Source: Chromatiales bacterium (GTDB taxonomy: Bacteria > Pseudomonadota > Gammaproteobacteria > CAMYNG01). Taken from it: a stretch of 22,541 bases of DNA. Positions within the stretch are counted from its first letter, which is position 1. Every line of letters starts with the position of its first letter. Below are positions 15,967 to 22,541 of this stretch, piece by piece. The translations under genes were made by a program, and so were the position numbers. The DNA is taken from NCBI GenBank assembly GCA_026990045.1, contig JALSIK010000152.1, positions 1-22,541 on the forward strand. Direction: 5' to 3'. The notes under the pieces are model-generated. The model saw nothing but the letters and a program-made list of their open reading frames with translations. It was not told the origin of the DNA and did no database searches.

Positions 15967-15993
15967 TGAGACACCTGCCGGATTGTGAAGTTC
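15967..15993 (-). promoter_or_regulatory. sigma-E (AlgU) promoter of rpoE: GAACTT-N16-TCTCA
   Basis: On the minus strand GAACTT (15993-15988) is followed after exactly 16 bases by TCTCA (15971-15967). The established RpoE/AlgU consensus is GAACTT-N16/17-TCTGA, so the -35 is perfect and the -10 differs at one base. It lies 50 bases before the rpoE ATG, giving a leader of about 44 bases. This indicates positive autoregulation. Confidence 0.85.
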
Positions 15994-16012
15994 GCCAGAA
16001 CGCATGATTTTT

Positions 16013-16026
16013 CGTATAGTTATACG
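16013..16026. promoter_or_regulatory. AT-rich palindrome CGTATA-GT-TATACG, probable promoter core/operator
   Basis: A 6-bp inverted repeat with two central bases in the divergent rpoE-nadB region. On the plus strand TATAGT (16015-16020) is a good -10 for nadB; on the minus strand TATAAC is a weaker -10 for a second rpoE promoter. No matching -35 hexamers are evident. The symmetry may be a regulator site or two facing -10 boxes. Confidence 0.4.
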
Positions 16027-16078
16027 CGGGCCCGATGCGGGGACCTGCGCGTCGGGGCATTGTACACGAAGCACCGCG

Positions 16079-16099
16079 GCCGGCGGCGCGGCCGCCGGC
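16079..16099 (+). other. 9-bp GC hairpin in the nadB 5' leader
   Basis: GCCGGCGGC and GCCGCCGGC pair perfectly around a GCG loop, 34 bases before the nadB ATG. No T tract follows. It would be in the mRNA leader if transcription begins near 16027. Confidence 0.5.
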
Positions 16100-16132
16100 G
16101 CAGAGGGCGGCCTCATCGCCGAAACCGTCTCC

Positions 16133-17773
16133 ATGAGTCCTCACCACCGTGCCGACGTGCTGGTCATCGGCAGCGGCGCCGCCGGCCTGTCGCTGGCCCT
16201 GCGCCTGGCCGGCGACCTGGATATCCATGTAATTTCAAAGGGTAAGGTGGAGGACGGGGCCACCCTCTGGGCCCAGGGCGGGATCGCCGCCGTGCTCGAC
16301 CCCGCCGACTCCCTGGAGGCCCACGTGGCGGACACCCTGGCCGCCGGCGCCGGCCTGTGCGACGAGGCGGTGGTGCGGCGGGTGGTGAGCGAGGGCCCGG
16401 GCGTGCTGCGCTGGCTGGTGGACCTGGGGGTGCCCTTCACCCCGGCCGAGGAGGAGGACGCCGCGGTGCCCTGGCACCTGACGCGCGAGGGCGGCCACAG
16501 CCGGCGGCGCATCATCCACGCCGCCGACGCCACCGGGCGGGCGCTGGAAAACACCCTCGCCGCCCGGGCCCGGCGCCATCCCCGCATCCGCCTGTTCGAG
16601 GACCACGTGGCGGTGGACCTGGTCACCGCCCGCAAGCTGGGCCGGGAGCCGGACCGCTGCCTGGGCGCCTACGCCCTCAACCGCGCCGACGGCCACGTCT
16701 ATACCTTCGCCGCCCGCCACGTGGTGCTGGCCACCGGCGGCGCCAGCAAGGTCTACCTCTACACCTCCAACCCGGACACCGCCACCGGCGACGGCATCGC
16801 CATGGCCTGGCGCGCCGGCTGCCGCGTGGCCAACATGGAGTTCAACCAGTTCCATCCCACCTGCCTCTACCACCCGCGGGCCAAGTCCTTCCTCATCACC
16901 GAGGCGGTGCGCGGCGAGGGCGGCGTCCTGCGCCTGCCCGACGGCACCCCCTTCATGAAGCGCTTCGACCCGCGCGGCGAGCTGGCGCCGCGCGACATCG
17001 TGGCCCGCGCCATCGACCACGAGATGAAGCGGCTGGGCATCGACTGCGTGTACCTGGACATCAGCCACAAGCCGGCGGACTTCATCCGCAGCCACTTCCC
17101 CACCGTGTATGCCCGCTGCCTGGAGTTCGGCTACGACATGACCCGCGAGCCCCTGCCGGTGGTGCCGGCGGCCCACTACACCTGCGGGGGGGTGATGACG
17201 GATCTCCACGGCCACACCGACCTGCCGGGGTTGTACGCCATCGGCGAGGTGGCCTTCACCGGCCTGCACGGGGCCAACCGCATGGCCAGCAACTCCCTGC
17301 TGGAATGCCTGGTGTTCGCCAAGCTGGCCGCAGATCACATCGGCGGCCGGGCCCGCGCCGTGCCCCTGCCCGACGCCCTGCCCGCGTGGGACGAGAGCCG
17401 GGTGACCGATTCGGACGAGGAGGTGGTGGTGACCCACAACTGGCACGAGCTGCGCCGGTTCATGTGGGACTACGTGGGCATCGTGCGCACCACCAAGCGC
17501 CTGCAGCGGGCCCGGCGCCGGGCCGAGCTGCTGGCCCGCGAGATCGACGAGTACTACGGCAACTTCCGCGTCACCGCCGACCTGCTGGAGCTGCGCAACC
17601 TGGCGGTGGTGGCCGATCTCATCATCCGCTCGGCCATGGCCCGGCGCGAGAGCCGCGGCCTGCACTACACCCTGGACTTCCCCGGGCCCGACGACTCCCG
17701 TCCTCCCCGCAACACCGTCCTGGTCCCCCCGGGCCACGGCGGGGCCGCCGCGGTCTCCGCCAGCGCCTCCTGA
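16133..17773 (+). CDS. nadB: L-aspartate oxidase NadB
   Basis: FAD enzyme oxidising L-aspartate to iminoaspartate, the first step of de novo NAD synthesis; it also can use fumarate. 546 residues. The dinucleotide-binding [13 protein letters not shown] lies near the N-terminus, followed by [66 protein letters not shown] and [18 protein letters not shown]. The C-terminal helical domain contains [22 protein letters not shown]. The ATG at 16133 aligns with the family start but has no Shine-Dalgarno; a further in-frame ATG at 16004 is too far upstream. Its last 109 bases overlap ygfX on the other strand. It is related to SdhA, encoded nearby. Confidence 0.97.
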   Translation: MSPHHRADVLVIGSGAAGLSLALRLAGDLDIHVISKGKVEDGATLWAQGGIAAVLDPADSLEAHVADTLAAGAGLCDEAVVRRVVSEGPGVLRWLVDLGVPFTPAEEEDAAVPWHLTREGGHSRRRIIHAADATGRALENTLAARARRHPRIRLFEDHVAVDLVTARKLGREPDRCLGAYALNRADGHVYTFAARHVVLATGGASKVYLYTSNPDTATGDGIAMAWRAGCRVANMEFNQFHPTCLYHPRAKSFLITEAVRGEGGVLRLPDGTPFMKRFDPRGELAPRDIVARAIDHEMKRLGIDCVYLDISHKPADFIRSHFPTVYARCLEFGYDMTREPLPVVPAAHYTCGGVMTDLHGHTDLPGLYAIGEVAFTGLHGANRMASNSLLECLVFAKLAADHIGGRARAVPLPDALPAWDESRVTDSDEEVVVTHNWHELRRFMWDYVGIVRTTKRLQRARRRAELLAREIDEYYGNFRVTADLLELRNLAVVADLIIRSAMARRESRGLHYTLDFPGPDDSRPPRNTVLVPPGHGGAAAVSASAS

Positions 17774-18204
17774 CGCAGGTGCACCCGCAGCCGCCGCAAC
17801 ACCGGCTCCGGCGGCGTGGTGCGCGGCGTCAGCAACAACCGGCGGCGGCGGCCGTCGGCACAGTCGAAGGCGGCGATGACCAGGGCCGGGCCGACGAAGG
17901 GCCGGGGCCGCAGCCGCGCCCGCAGGCGGCGGCCGTCGCGCAGGACCAGCACCCAGGCACCGGGTCCGCGCCACTCCAGCACCGCGACCCCGCCGGGACC
18001 GGCCGCGCGGCGCCGGGCCCGGCGCCGGGACAGCAGGCTCAGTCCCACCGCCAGCGCCAGCCCCGCCCGGGCCCAGGCCGGCAGGGCCAGGGGATGCAGC
18101 AACGCCGCCCAGGCCAGGAGATGGAGCGCCGCCACGCCCCGGTCCAGGACGGGATCGGGCTCAACGGGTGCCGCCAGCGGCCTCTCGAATCCGCCGGACC
18201 ACAT
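17665..18204 (-). CDS. ygfX: YgfX-family membrane protein (CptA-like)
   Basis: Small membrane protein that commonly follows sdhE in gammaproteobacteria; the E. coli member has been reported as a toxin (CptA) affecting the cytoskeleton, and a role with SdhE is also discussed. 179 residues. A hydrophobic hairpin covers about 26-62 ([21 protein letters not shown] and [14 protein letters not shown]), then a basic RRRARRRAA stretch and a soluble part with [17 protein letters not shown]. The family usually ends near [10 protein letters not shown]; about 35 extra residues follow here, encoded opposite the 3' end of nadB. The ATG at 18204 has GGAG seven bases upstream and overlaps sdhE by 44 bases. 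Identification rests on position plus topology, since the family is poorly conserved. Confidence 0.75.
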   Translation of the reverse strand: MWSGGFERPLAAPVEPDPVLDRGVAALHLLAWAALLHPLALPAWARAGLALAVGLSLLSRRRARRRAAGPGGVAVLEWRGPGAWVLVLRDGRRLRARLRPRPFVGPALVIAAFDCADGRRRRLLLTPRTTPPEPVLRRLRVHLRQEALAETAAAPPWPGGTRTVLRGGRESSGPGKSRV

Positions 18205-18442
18205 GGGCCGTCTCCGGGTCGATGGGGACCGCGCCGCCCAGGAGGTAGTCGTGCAGGAGCTGGTCGGGCAGCGCCAGCAGCGCCTCCAGCGCCGCCCGCT
18301 CGCCCGGCGCCAGCCGGTCGTAATGGGCCTCCACGAAGCCCCCCAGCAGCAGGTCCAGTTCCAGCATGCCGCGGCGGCACTGCCAGCGCAGGCGCGCCCG
18401 CCGGCGTTCCCCGGCCTCCGGCGCCGGCGCCTCAGATGGCAT
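18161..18442 (-). CDS. sdhE: FAD assembly factor SdhE
   Basis: Small soluble protein that promotes covalent attachment of FAD to SdhA (and fumarate reductase). 93 residues. The defining RGMLELD motif, containing the RGxxE residues, is at 24-30, followed by LLLGGFVEAHYDRLAPGE and the DQLLHDYLLG segment. The ATG at 18442 lies within the last codons of sdhB (11-base overlap). The tight link to sdhB agrees with its function on complex II. Confidence 0.93.
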   Translation of the reverse strand: MPSEAPAPEAGERRRARLRWQCRRGMLELDLLLGGFVEAHYDRLAPGERAALEALLALPDQLLHDYLLGGAVPIDPETAHVVRRIREAAGGTR

Positions 18443-19127
18443 GCTCCACCATGAGCTTCTTGATGGCATGGATGGCCTTGGTGGGATTGAGCCCCTTGGG
18501 GCAGACCGCGGCGCAGTTCATGATGGTGTGGCAGCGGAACAGCCGGTAGGGGCCGTCGAGCTCGTCCAGCCGCGACTCGGTCTCCTGGTCGCGGCTGTCG
18601 GCCAGGAAGCGATACGCCTGCAGCAGGGCCGCCGGGCCGCGGAAGCGCTCGGGATTCCACCAGAAGGACGGGCACGAGGTGGTGCAGCAGGCACAGAGGA
18701 TGCACTCGTAGAGACCGTCGAGGCGGTCCCTGTGCGCCGGCAGCTGGCGAAACTCCACCTCCGGGACCGGGTCGTGCACGATGAGGTAGGGCCGCACCGA
18801 GCGGTAGTGATGCCAGAACCGGCTCATGTCCACGACGAGGTCGCGCACCACCGGCAGGCCCGGCAGCGGCCGCACCACCACCGGTTCCTTCAATTCGCCC
18901 AGCGGCGTGATGCAGGCCAGGCCGTTGCGGCCGTTGATGTTCATGCCGTCGGAGCCGCACACGCCCTCGCCGCAGGAATGGCGGAAGGACAGGGTCTCGT
19001 CCTGGGCCTTGATGCGCAGCAGGGCGTCGCGCAGCATCATGGTGGGTTCCAGGCCTTCCACCTCGTAGTCCTGCATGCGCGGGGCGGTATCGGTCTCGGG
19101 GTTGTAGCGGTAGATGCGAAAGCGCAC
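18432..19127 (-). CDS. sdhB: succinate dehydrogenase iron-sulfur subunit SdhB
   Basis: Carries electrons from SdhA flavin to quinone through three Fe-S clusters. 231 residues. The [2Fe-2S] site is CGEGVCGSDGMNINGRNGLAC, in which the third classical ligand position is Asp (GSDG), as in E. coli SdhB. The [4Fe-4S] site is ECILCACCTTSCPSFWW, and the [3Fe-4S] site is CHTIMNCAAVCPKGLNP. It starts at GTG (19127) with AGGAGG eight bases upstream, and begins 15 bases after the sdhA stop. Confidence 0.97.
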   Translation of the reverse strand: MRFRIYRYNPETDTAPRMQDYEVEGLEPTMMLRDALLRIKAQDETLSFRHSCGEGVCGSDGMNINGRNGLACITPLGELKEPVVVRPLPGLPVVRDLVVDMSRFWHHYRSVRPYLIVHDPVPEVEFRQLPAHRDRLDGLYECILCACCTTSCPSFWWNPERFRGPAALLQAYRFLADSRDQETESRLDELDGPYRLFRCHTIMNCAAVCPKGLNPTKAIHAIKKLMVEHAI

Positions 19128-19142
19128 GGTCCCGGCCTCCTC

Positions 19143-20903
19143 TCAGTACACCCGCTCGCGCGGCGGAAAGGGTTCCACCGTGAGCGGCTTCATGCGCACC
19201 GGCTTGTAATCCAGGCGCCGGCCCTCGCGGTAGAACAGGGTGTGCTTGAGCCAGCGCTGGTCATCGCGCTCGGGAAAGTCCACCCGCGAGTGGGCCCCGC
19301 GGCTCTCCTGCCGGGCCAGGGCCGAGGTCACCGTGGCCACCGCCAGGTCCATGAGGTTCTCCAGCTCCAGGGCCTCGATGCGCGCCGTGTTGAACACCCG
19401 GCTGTGGTCGGTCAGCACGGCATCGTCCAGCCGCGCCTTGAGCTCCAGCACCTTGTCCAGGCCCTGCTCCAGCACCTCGGCGGTGCGGAACACGCCGCAG
19501 TACTCCTCCATGACCGCCTGCAGCTCGGCCCGCAGCGCCGCGACGCTCTCGCTGCCGGTCTTGCGGTCCCACCGGGCCAGGTGGGCCAGGGCGGCGTCCA
19601 CGCCGTCCTGCGCCAGCGGTCGGTGATAGCGGTTCTCGCGCAGGAACTTGATGATGTCGTTGGCCGCGGCACGGCCGAAGACCACGATGTCCAGCAGCGA
19701 ATTGCCGCCCAGGCGGTTGGCCCCGTGCACCGAGACACAGGCACACTCGCCGGCGGCGTACAGGCCCGGGATGGCCTCCTCGCCCGAGTCCACCGGCACC
19801 ACCACGCGGCCGAAGCGATCGGTGGGGATGCCGCCCATGGTGTAGTGGGCGGTGGGATAGACCGGGATGGGCTGCTCCGCCGGGTCGATGCCGAGAAAGA
19901 TGCGTGCCATCTCGCAGATCCCGGGCAGGCGCTTGTGCACGGTCTCCTCCCCCAGGTGATCCAGCTTGAGCAGGACGTGATCCCCGTCGGGCCCGCAGCC
20001 CCTTCCTTCGCGCACCTCGATGGCGATGGCCCGGCTGACCACGTCGCGCGAGGCCAGGTCCCTGGCCTTGGGGGCGTAGCGCTCCATGAAGCGTTCGCCG
20101 TCCTTGTTGATCAGGTAGCCGCCCTCGCCCCGGGCCCCCTCGGTGATGAGCATGCCCTTGCCCGCGATGCCCGTGGGGTGGAACTGGAAGAACTCCATGT
20201 CCTGCAGCGGCAGGCCGGCGCGCAGCACCATGGCCATGCCGTCGCCGGTGTTGATGTGGGCGTTGGTGTTGGTGCGAAAGAGCTGGCCGGCGCCGCCGGT
20301 GGCGATGAGGGTGGTCTTGGCCTCGATGAGCAGGGGCTCGCCGGTCTCGATCTCCAGCACCAGCGCGCCGAGCACGAAGCCCTCGTCGTCCTTGATGAGG
20401 TCGACGGCGAAGTACTCGTCGAAGAAGTGGGTCTTGGCCCGGATGTTCTGCTGGTACAGGGTGTGCAGGATGGCGTGGCCGGTGCGGTCCGCCGCGGCAC
20501 AGGTGCGCGCCGCCTGCTCGCCGCCGAAGTTCTGGCTCTGGCCGCCGAAGGGCCGCTGGTAGATGCGGCCGTCCTCCAGGCGCGAGAACGGCACCCCCGC
20601 ATGCTCCAGCTCGTACACCAGGTGGGCGGCGGCGCGGCACATGTACTCGATGGCGTCCTGGTCGCCCAGGTAGTCGCTGCCCTTGACCGTGTCGTACATG
20701 TGCCAGTGCCAGGAATCGGGCAGGACGTTGCCCAGGGCGGCGTTGATCCCGCCCTGGGCGGCCACGGTGTGGGAGCGGGTGGGGAACACCTTGGACACCA
20801 CGGCGACGTTGGCCTCGGCCTGGGACAGCTGCAGCGCCGCGCGCAACCCGCCGCCGCCGGCGCCGATGACGAGGGTGTCGAACCTGCGGCGGGCGACCTT
20901 CAT
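19143..20903 (-). CDS. sdhA: succinate dehydrogenase flavoprotein subunit SdhA
   Basis: Oxidises succinate to fumarate in the TCA cycle and respiratory complex II. 586 residues. FAD-binding GAGGGGLRAAL is at 14-24; the histidine for covalent FAD is H45 in PTRSHTVAAQGG. Further motifs are QFHPTGI, ITEGARGEGGYLIN, PTAHYTMGGIPT and VHGANRLGGNSLLDIVVFGR, and the C-terminal domain has the RQESRGAHSRVDFPERDD segment. The ATG at 20903 overlaps the sdhD stop by four bases (ATGA). Confidence 0.98.
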   Translation of the reverse strand: MKVARRRFDTLVIGAGGGGLRAALQLSQAEANVAVVSKVFPTRSHTVAAQGGINAALGNVLPDSWHWHMYDTVKGSDYLGDQDAIEYMCRAAAHLVYELEHAGVPFSRLEDGRIYQRPFGGQSQNFGGEQAARTCAAADRTGHAILHTLYQQNIRAKTHFFDEYFAVDLIKDDEGFVLGALVLEIETGEPLLIEAKTTLIATGGAGQLFRTNTNAHINTGDGMAMVLRAGLPLQDMEFFQFHPTGIAGKGMLITEGARGEGGYLINKDGERFMERYAPKARDLASRDVVSRAIAIEVREGRGCGPDGDHVLLKLDHLGEETVHKRLPGICEMARIFLGIDPAEQPIPVYPTAHYTMGGIPTDRFGRVVVPVDSGEEAIPGLYAAGECACVSVHGANRLGGNSLLDIVVFGRAAANDIIKFLRENRYHRPLAQDGVDAALAHLARWDRKTGSESVAALRAELQAVMEEYCGVFRTAEVLEQGLDKVLELKARLDDAVLTDHSRVFNTARIEALELENLMDLAVATVTSALARQESRGAHSRVDFPERDDQRWLKHTLFYREGRRLDYKPVRMKPLTVEPFPPRERVY

Positions 20904-21241
20904 GTGACCTGGGCCAGCAGGAGGATGACCACCGCCCACGCCCCCATGACGATGACGGCCAGGGCCAGCAGGGTCAGGGCCGCGAACCGCAGCGCCCCCG
21001 CCGGCACGTAGTCCATGACGATGTCGCGCCCGCCCACCCAGCCATGGAGCAGGAGCGCGGCGAAGAACAGCGCCGTGGCCACCGCGTACACCGGGTCGGT
21101 GAGCAGGGCGCGCCAGCGCACGTAGTCCCACGGGCCGGCCAGGATCCAGCCGGCGAGGGAGAACAGGAGAAAGGCGGCCAGGTAGGCCGCGGACAGCCGC
21201 TGCCAGAGCCAGGTGCGCAGGCCCTGGGCGCGGATGCTCAC
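20900..21241 (-). CDS. sdhD: succinate dehydrogenase membrane anchor SdhD
   Basis: Membrane subunit binding heme b and quinone with SdhC. 113 residues with three membrane helices (about 15-35, 52-74, 82-108). The heme/quinone region is seen as LLHGWVGGRDIVMDYV, containing the family H-x3-G-x3-I-x2-DY pattern. I chose the GTG at 21241, which overlaps the sdhC stop (GTGA) and has GGGGTG about six bases upstream. A second in-frame GTG at 21250 would add three residues. Confidence 0.92.
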   Translation of the reverse strand: MSIRAQGLRTWLWQRLSAAYLAAFLLFSLAGWILAGPWDYVRWRALLTDPVYAVATALFFAALLLHGWVGGRDIVMDYVPAGALRFAALTLLALAVIVMGAWAVVILLLAQVT

Positions 21242-21621
21242 AGCAGGCACCCCGCGGCCACCAGCGCGGTGACGGCGCCCGCCGCCAGCACCAGCCAGGC
21301 CGAGACCCGGGCGGTGTCCACGTTCAGCCCGCAGTCCAGGTCCATGAGCAGAAACCGGATCCCGGCGAAGAAGTGATGGGCCAGGGCCCAGACCACCGGG
21401 ATCGCGGCCAGCCGCACCCAGGTCTGGTCCAGCCAGCCGGTCACCCGGGCGAAATCCTCCGGCCCGCGCAGGGACAGCTGCAGTCCGTAGAGCAACAGGG
21501 GCACCAGCAGGAGCAGGATGGCGCCGGAGATGCGGTGGGCGATGGAGGCGACGCCGGTGACGGGCAGCCGGATCTGGAACAGATTGAGAAAGACCGGACG
21601 CTGATTGTTGTTGTTGGACAT
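21238..21621 (-). CDS. sdhC: succinate dehydrogenase cytochrome b556 subunit SdhC
   Basis: Membrane anchor that with SdhD holds heme b. 127 residues. The family sequence RPVFLNLFQIRLPVTGVASIAHRISG opens the protein (S-x2-HR-x-SG motif), followed by three membrane helices; LAHHFFAGIRFLLMDL contains the probable heme-ligand histidine. The ATG at 21621 begins MSNNNNQRP; a TTG one codon earlier is less likely. No Shine-Dalgarno is visible, but TAAACT stands seven bases before the ATG, again suggesting a leaderless message. First gene of sdhCDAB-sdhE-ygfX. Confidence 0.95.
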   Translation of the reverse strand: MSNNNNQRPVFLNLFQIRLPVTGVASIAHRISGAILLLLVPLLLYGLQLSLRGPEDFARVTGWLDQTWVRLAAIPVVWALAHHFFAGIRFLLMDLDCGLNVDTARVSAWLVLAAGAVTALVAAGCLL

Positions 21622-21628
21622 CAATGTC

Positions 21629-21634
21629 AGTTTA
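21629..21634 (-). promoter_or_regulatory. possible -10 box (TAAACT) for sdhC
   Basis: TAAACT on the minus strand lies seven bases before the sdhC ATG. The same hexamer stands at nearly the same distance before cysM. No TTGACA-like -35 is found at 16-18 bases. Confidence 0.3.
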
Positions 21635-21669
21635 GCGCACGCTGCATCCGCTTCCAGTGCCGGTGCCGG

Positions 21670-21678
21670 TGCTATAAT
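21670..21678 (+). promoter_or_regulatory. extended -10 promoter TGCTATAAT for ygfZ
   Basis: A perfect TATAAT (21673-21678) preceded by TGC makes a consensus extended -10. The -35 region (CTTCCA at 21651-21656) is weak, as is common with extended -10 promoters. Transcription should begin near 21685 on a GGCCCG/CGGGCC hairpin (21685-21699), 45 bases before the ygfZ ATG. Confidence 0.7.
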
Positions 21679-21729
21679 CCACCGGGCCCGCGACGGGCCG
21701 GGTCCATGGTTTCACAAGCGGTCAGGACA

Positions 21730-22541
21730 ATGCAAGCCGACGCCCCGCGTTCCGATCCCTTCATCGACTCCATCATCGCCGCCGGCGGCCGGGTGGGCCC
21801 CGACGGCGTGTGTCATTTCGCCGACGCCGTGACCGAGGTGCGGGCCACGGCCGAAGGCACCGTGGCGGTGCCCCTGACCCATCTCGGGTTCGTCCGTGTC
21901 GCCGGTGACGAGGCCCGCGATTTTCTCCAGGCCCAGCTCGCCACCGACGTGCGGCTGGTGACGGCGGAGCATTCCACCCTGGCCGCCTGGTGCAGCCCCA
22001 AGGGCCGGGTGCTGGCCAGCTTCCGGCTCCTGCTCCGCGACGGGGCCTTCTGGATGGTGCTGCCCCGCGAGCAGGTGGAGCCCGTATCACGGCGGCTGCG
22101 CATGTTCGTGCTGCGCAGCAAGGTGACCGTGGACGCGGTGGAAGACGGGCTGGCCGCCCTGGGCCTGGCGGGCGAGGCCGCCGCACAGGTGCTGGCCGCC
22201 CTGGGCCTGCCGGCGCCGGCGGAGCCGGGCGGCGTCGCGGGCGGCGGCGATGCCACCGTGGTCCGTGCCCCGGGGCCGGCACCCCGGTTCGAGATCTACG
22301 CCCCGCCGGCCGGGCTGGCCCGGGCCTGGTCCGGCGCCGTCGAGCGGGTCCGGCCCGCCGGCACCGCCGCCTGGCAATACCTCGAGGTGGAGGCGGGCGT
22401 GCCGGTGGTCCCCCTGGCCCTGAGCGATGCCTTCGTGCCGCAGATGCTCAACCTGCAGGCCCTGGGCGCGGTGAGTTTCAAGAAGGGCTGCTACCCGGGG
22501 CAGGAGGTGGTGGCCCGCACCCAGTACCTGGGCAAGCTCAA
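21730..22541 (+). CDS. ygfZ: folate-dependent Fe-S cluster protein YgfZ, N-terminal part (cut by window edge)
   Basis: YgfZ/GcvT-like protein needed for activity of certain Fe-S enzymes and linked to tRNA thiomodification in E. coli. 270 codons are visible before the edge. The family signature KKGCYPGQE is at 251-259, with the functional cysteine C254. An N-terminal LTHLGFVRVAGDEARDFLQAQLATDV segment and AAWCSPKGRVLASFRL fit the GcvT-like fold. The ATG at 21730 has AGGA close upstream; an in-frame ATG at 21706 would add eight residues. It is divergent from sdhC, an arrangement seen in many gammaproteobacteria where ygfZ neighbours sdhE/ygfX. Confidence 0.93.
   Translation, partial: MQADAPRSDPFIDSIIAAGGRVGPDGVCHFADAVTEVRATAEGTVAVPLTHLGFVRVAGDEARDFLQAQLATDVRLVTAEHSTLAAWCSPKGRVLASFRLLLRDGAFWMVLPREQVEPVSRRLRMFVLRSKVTVDAVEDGLAALGLAGEAAAQVLAALGLPAPAEPGGVAGGGDATVVRAPGPAPRFEIYAPPAGLARAWSGAVERVRPAGTAAWQYLEVEAGVPVVPLALSDAFVPQMLNLQALGAVSFKKGCYPGQEVVARTQYLGKL

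Noticed and set aside
16235..17974. Long minus-strand open frame opposite nadB
   Set aside because: NadB is certain on the plus strand; the antisense product is Val/Gly/His/Gln-rich and has no recognisable motif.
18366..21011. Very long plus-strand open frame opposite sdhB and sdhA
   Set aside because: The sdh genes show all catalytic and cofactor motifs on the minus strand; the opposite frame is open only because of GC bias.
1..22541. Mobile elements, CRISPR arrays, tRNA/rRNA genes, phage or toxin-antitoxin cassettes
   Set aside because: I saw no transposase, integrase, regularly spaced direct repeats, tRNA-like fold or rRNA sequence; all long genes are conserved core genes.

Overview
The window is a GC-rich, tightly packed chromosomal core region of a gammaproteobacterium. 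The gene order rpoE(algU)-rseA-rseB-rseC-mucD-lepA-lepB-rnc-era-recO-pdxJ-acpS, the sdhCDAB-sdhE-ygfX block beside nadB, and cysM-rlmD linkage are all gammaproteobacterial. The mucD insertion between rseC and lepA resembles Pseudomonas, while the sdhE/ygfX/nadB/rpoE linkage is wider in the class. A high-GC purple-sulfur-bacterium-like lineage (Chromatiales/Ectothiorhodospiraceae) is a guess only. I see no transposase, integrase, tRNA, rRNA or CRISPR.

Layout. (1) 1-4441, minus strand: cysM, a PolB-type 3'-5' exonuclease, rlmD, a CYTH phosphatase, a signal-less YkuD L,D-carboxypeptidase/transpeptidase and the start of nagZ. (2) 4442-5151: a 326-base intergenic stretch rich in inverted repeats, then a plus-strand stand-alone HPt phosphotransfer protein resembling the C-terminal domain of BarA/GacS. 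(3) 5167-15916, minus strand: an almost unbroken envelope-stress/translation/RNA-processing cluster of 13 genes from rpoE to acpS, many joined by 1-14 base overlaps. A good sigma-E promoter lies in front of rpoE. (4) 15917-17773: divergent promoter region and plus-strand nadB. (5) 17665-21621, minus strand: sdhC-sdhD-sdhA-sdhB-sdhE-ygfX, whose last gene overlaps the 3' end of nadB tail to tail by 109 bases. (6) 21730-22541, plus strand: 5' part of ygfZ behind an extended -10 promoter.

How the genes work together. RpoE, RseA, RseB and RseC form the envelope-stress sigma/anti-sigma circuit, and MucD is the periplasmic protease in its service. LepA and LepB couple translation and protein export. 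Rnc, Era and RecO serve RNA processing, ribosome assembly and DNA repair. PdxJ and AcpS make cofactors (pyridoxal phosphate and the ACP phosphopantetheine arm). SdhCDAB is complex II, SdhE flavinylates SdhA, and NadB, SdhA and YgfZ are linked by flavin or Fe-S chemistry. NagZ and the cytoplasmic YkuD enzyme look like a peptidoglycan-recycling pair.

Nothing here is clearly a new multi-gene system. The most useful leads are the orphan BarA-like HPt at a place where related bacteria carry the whole kinase, the ElsL-like recycling enzyme next to nagZ, the inverted-repeat intergenic element, the nadB/ygfX overlap, and apparent leaderless starts for cysM and sdhC.
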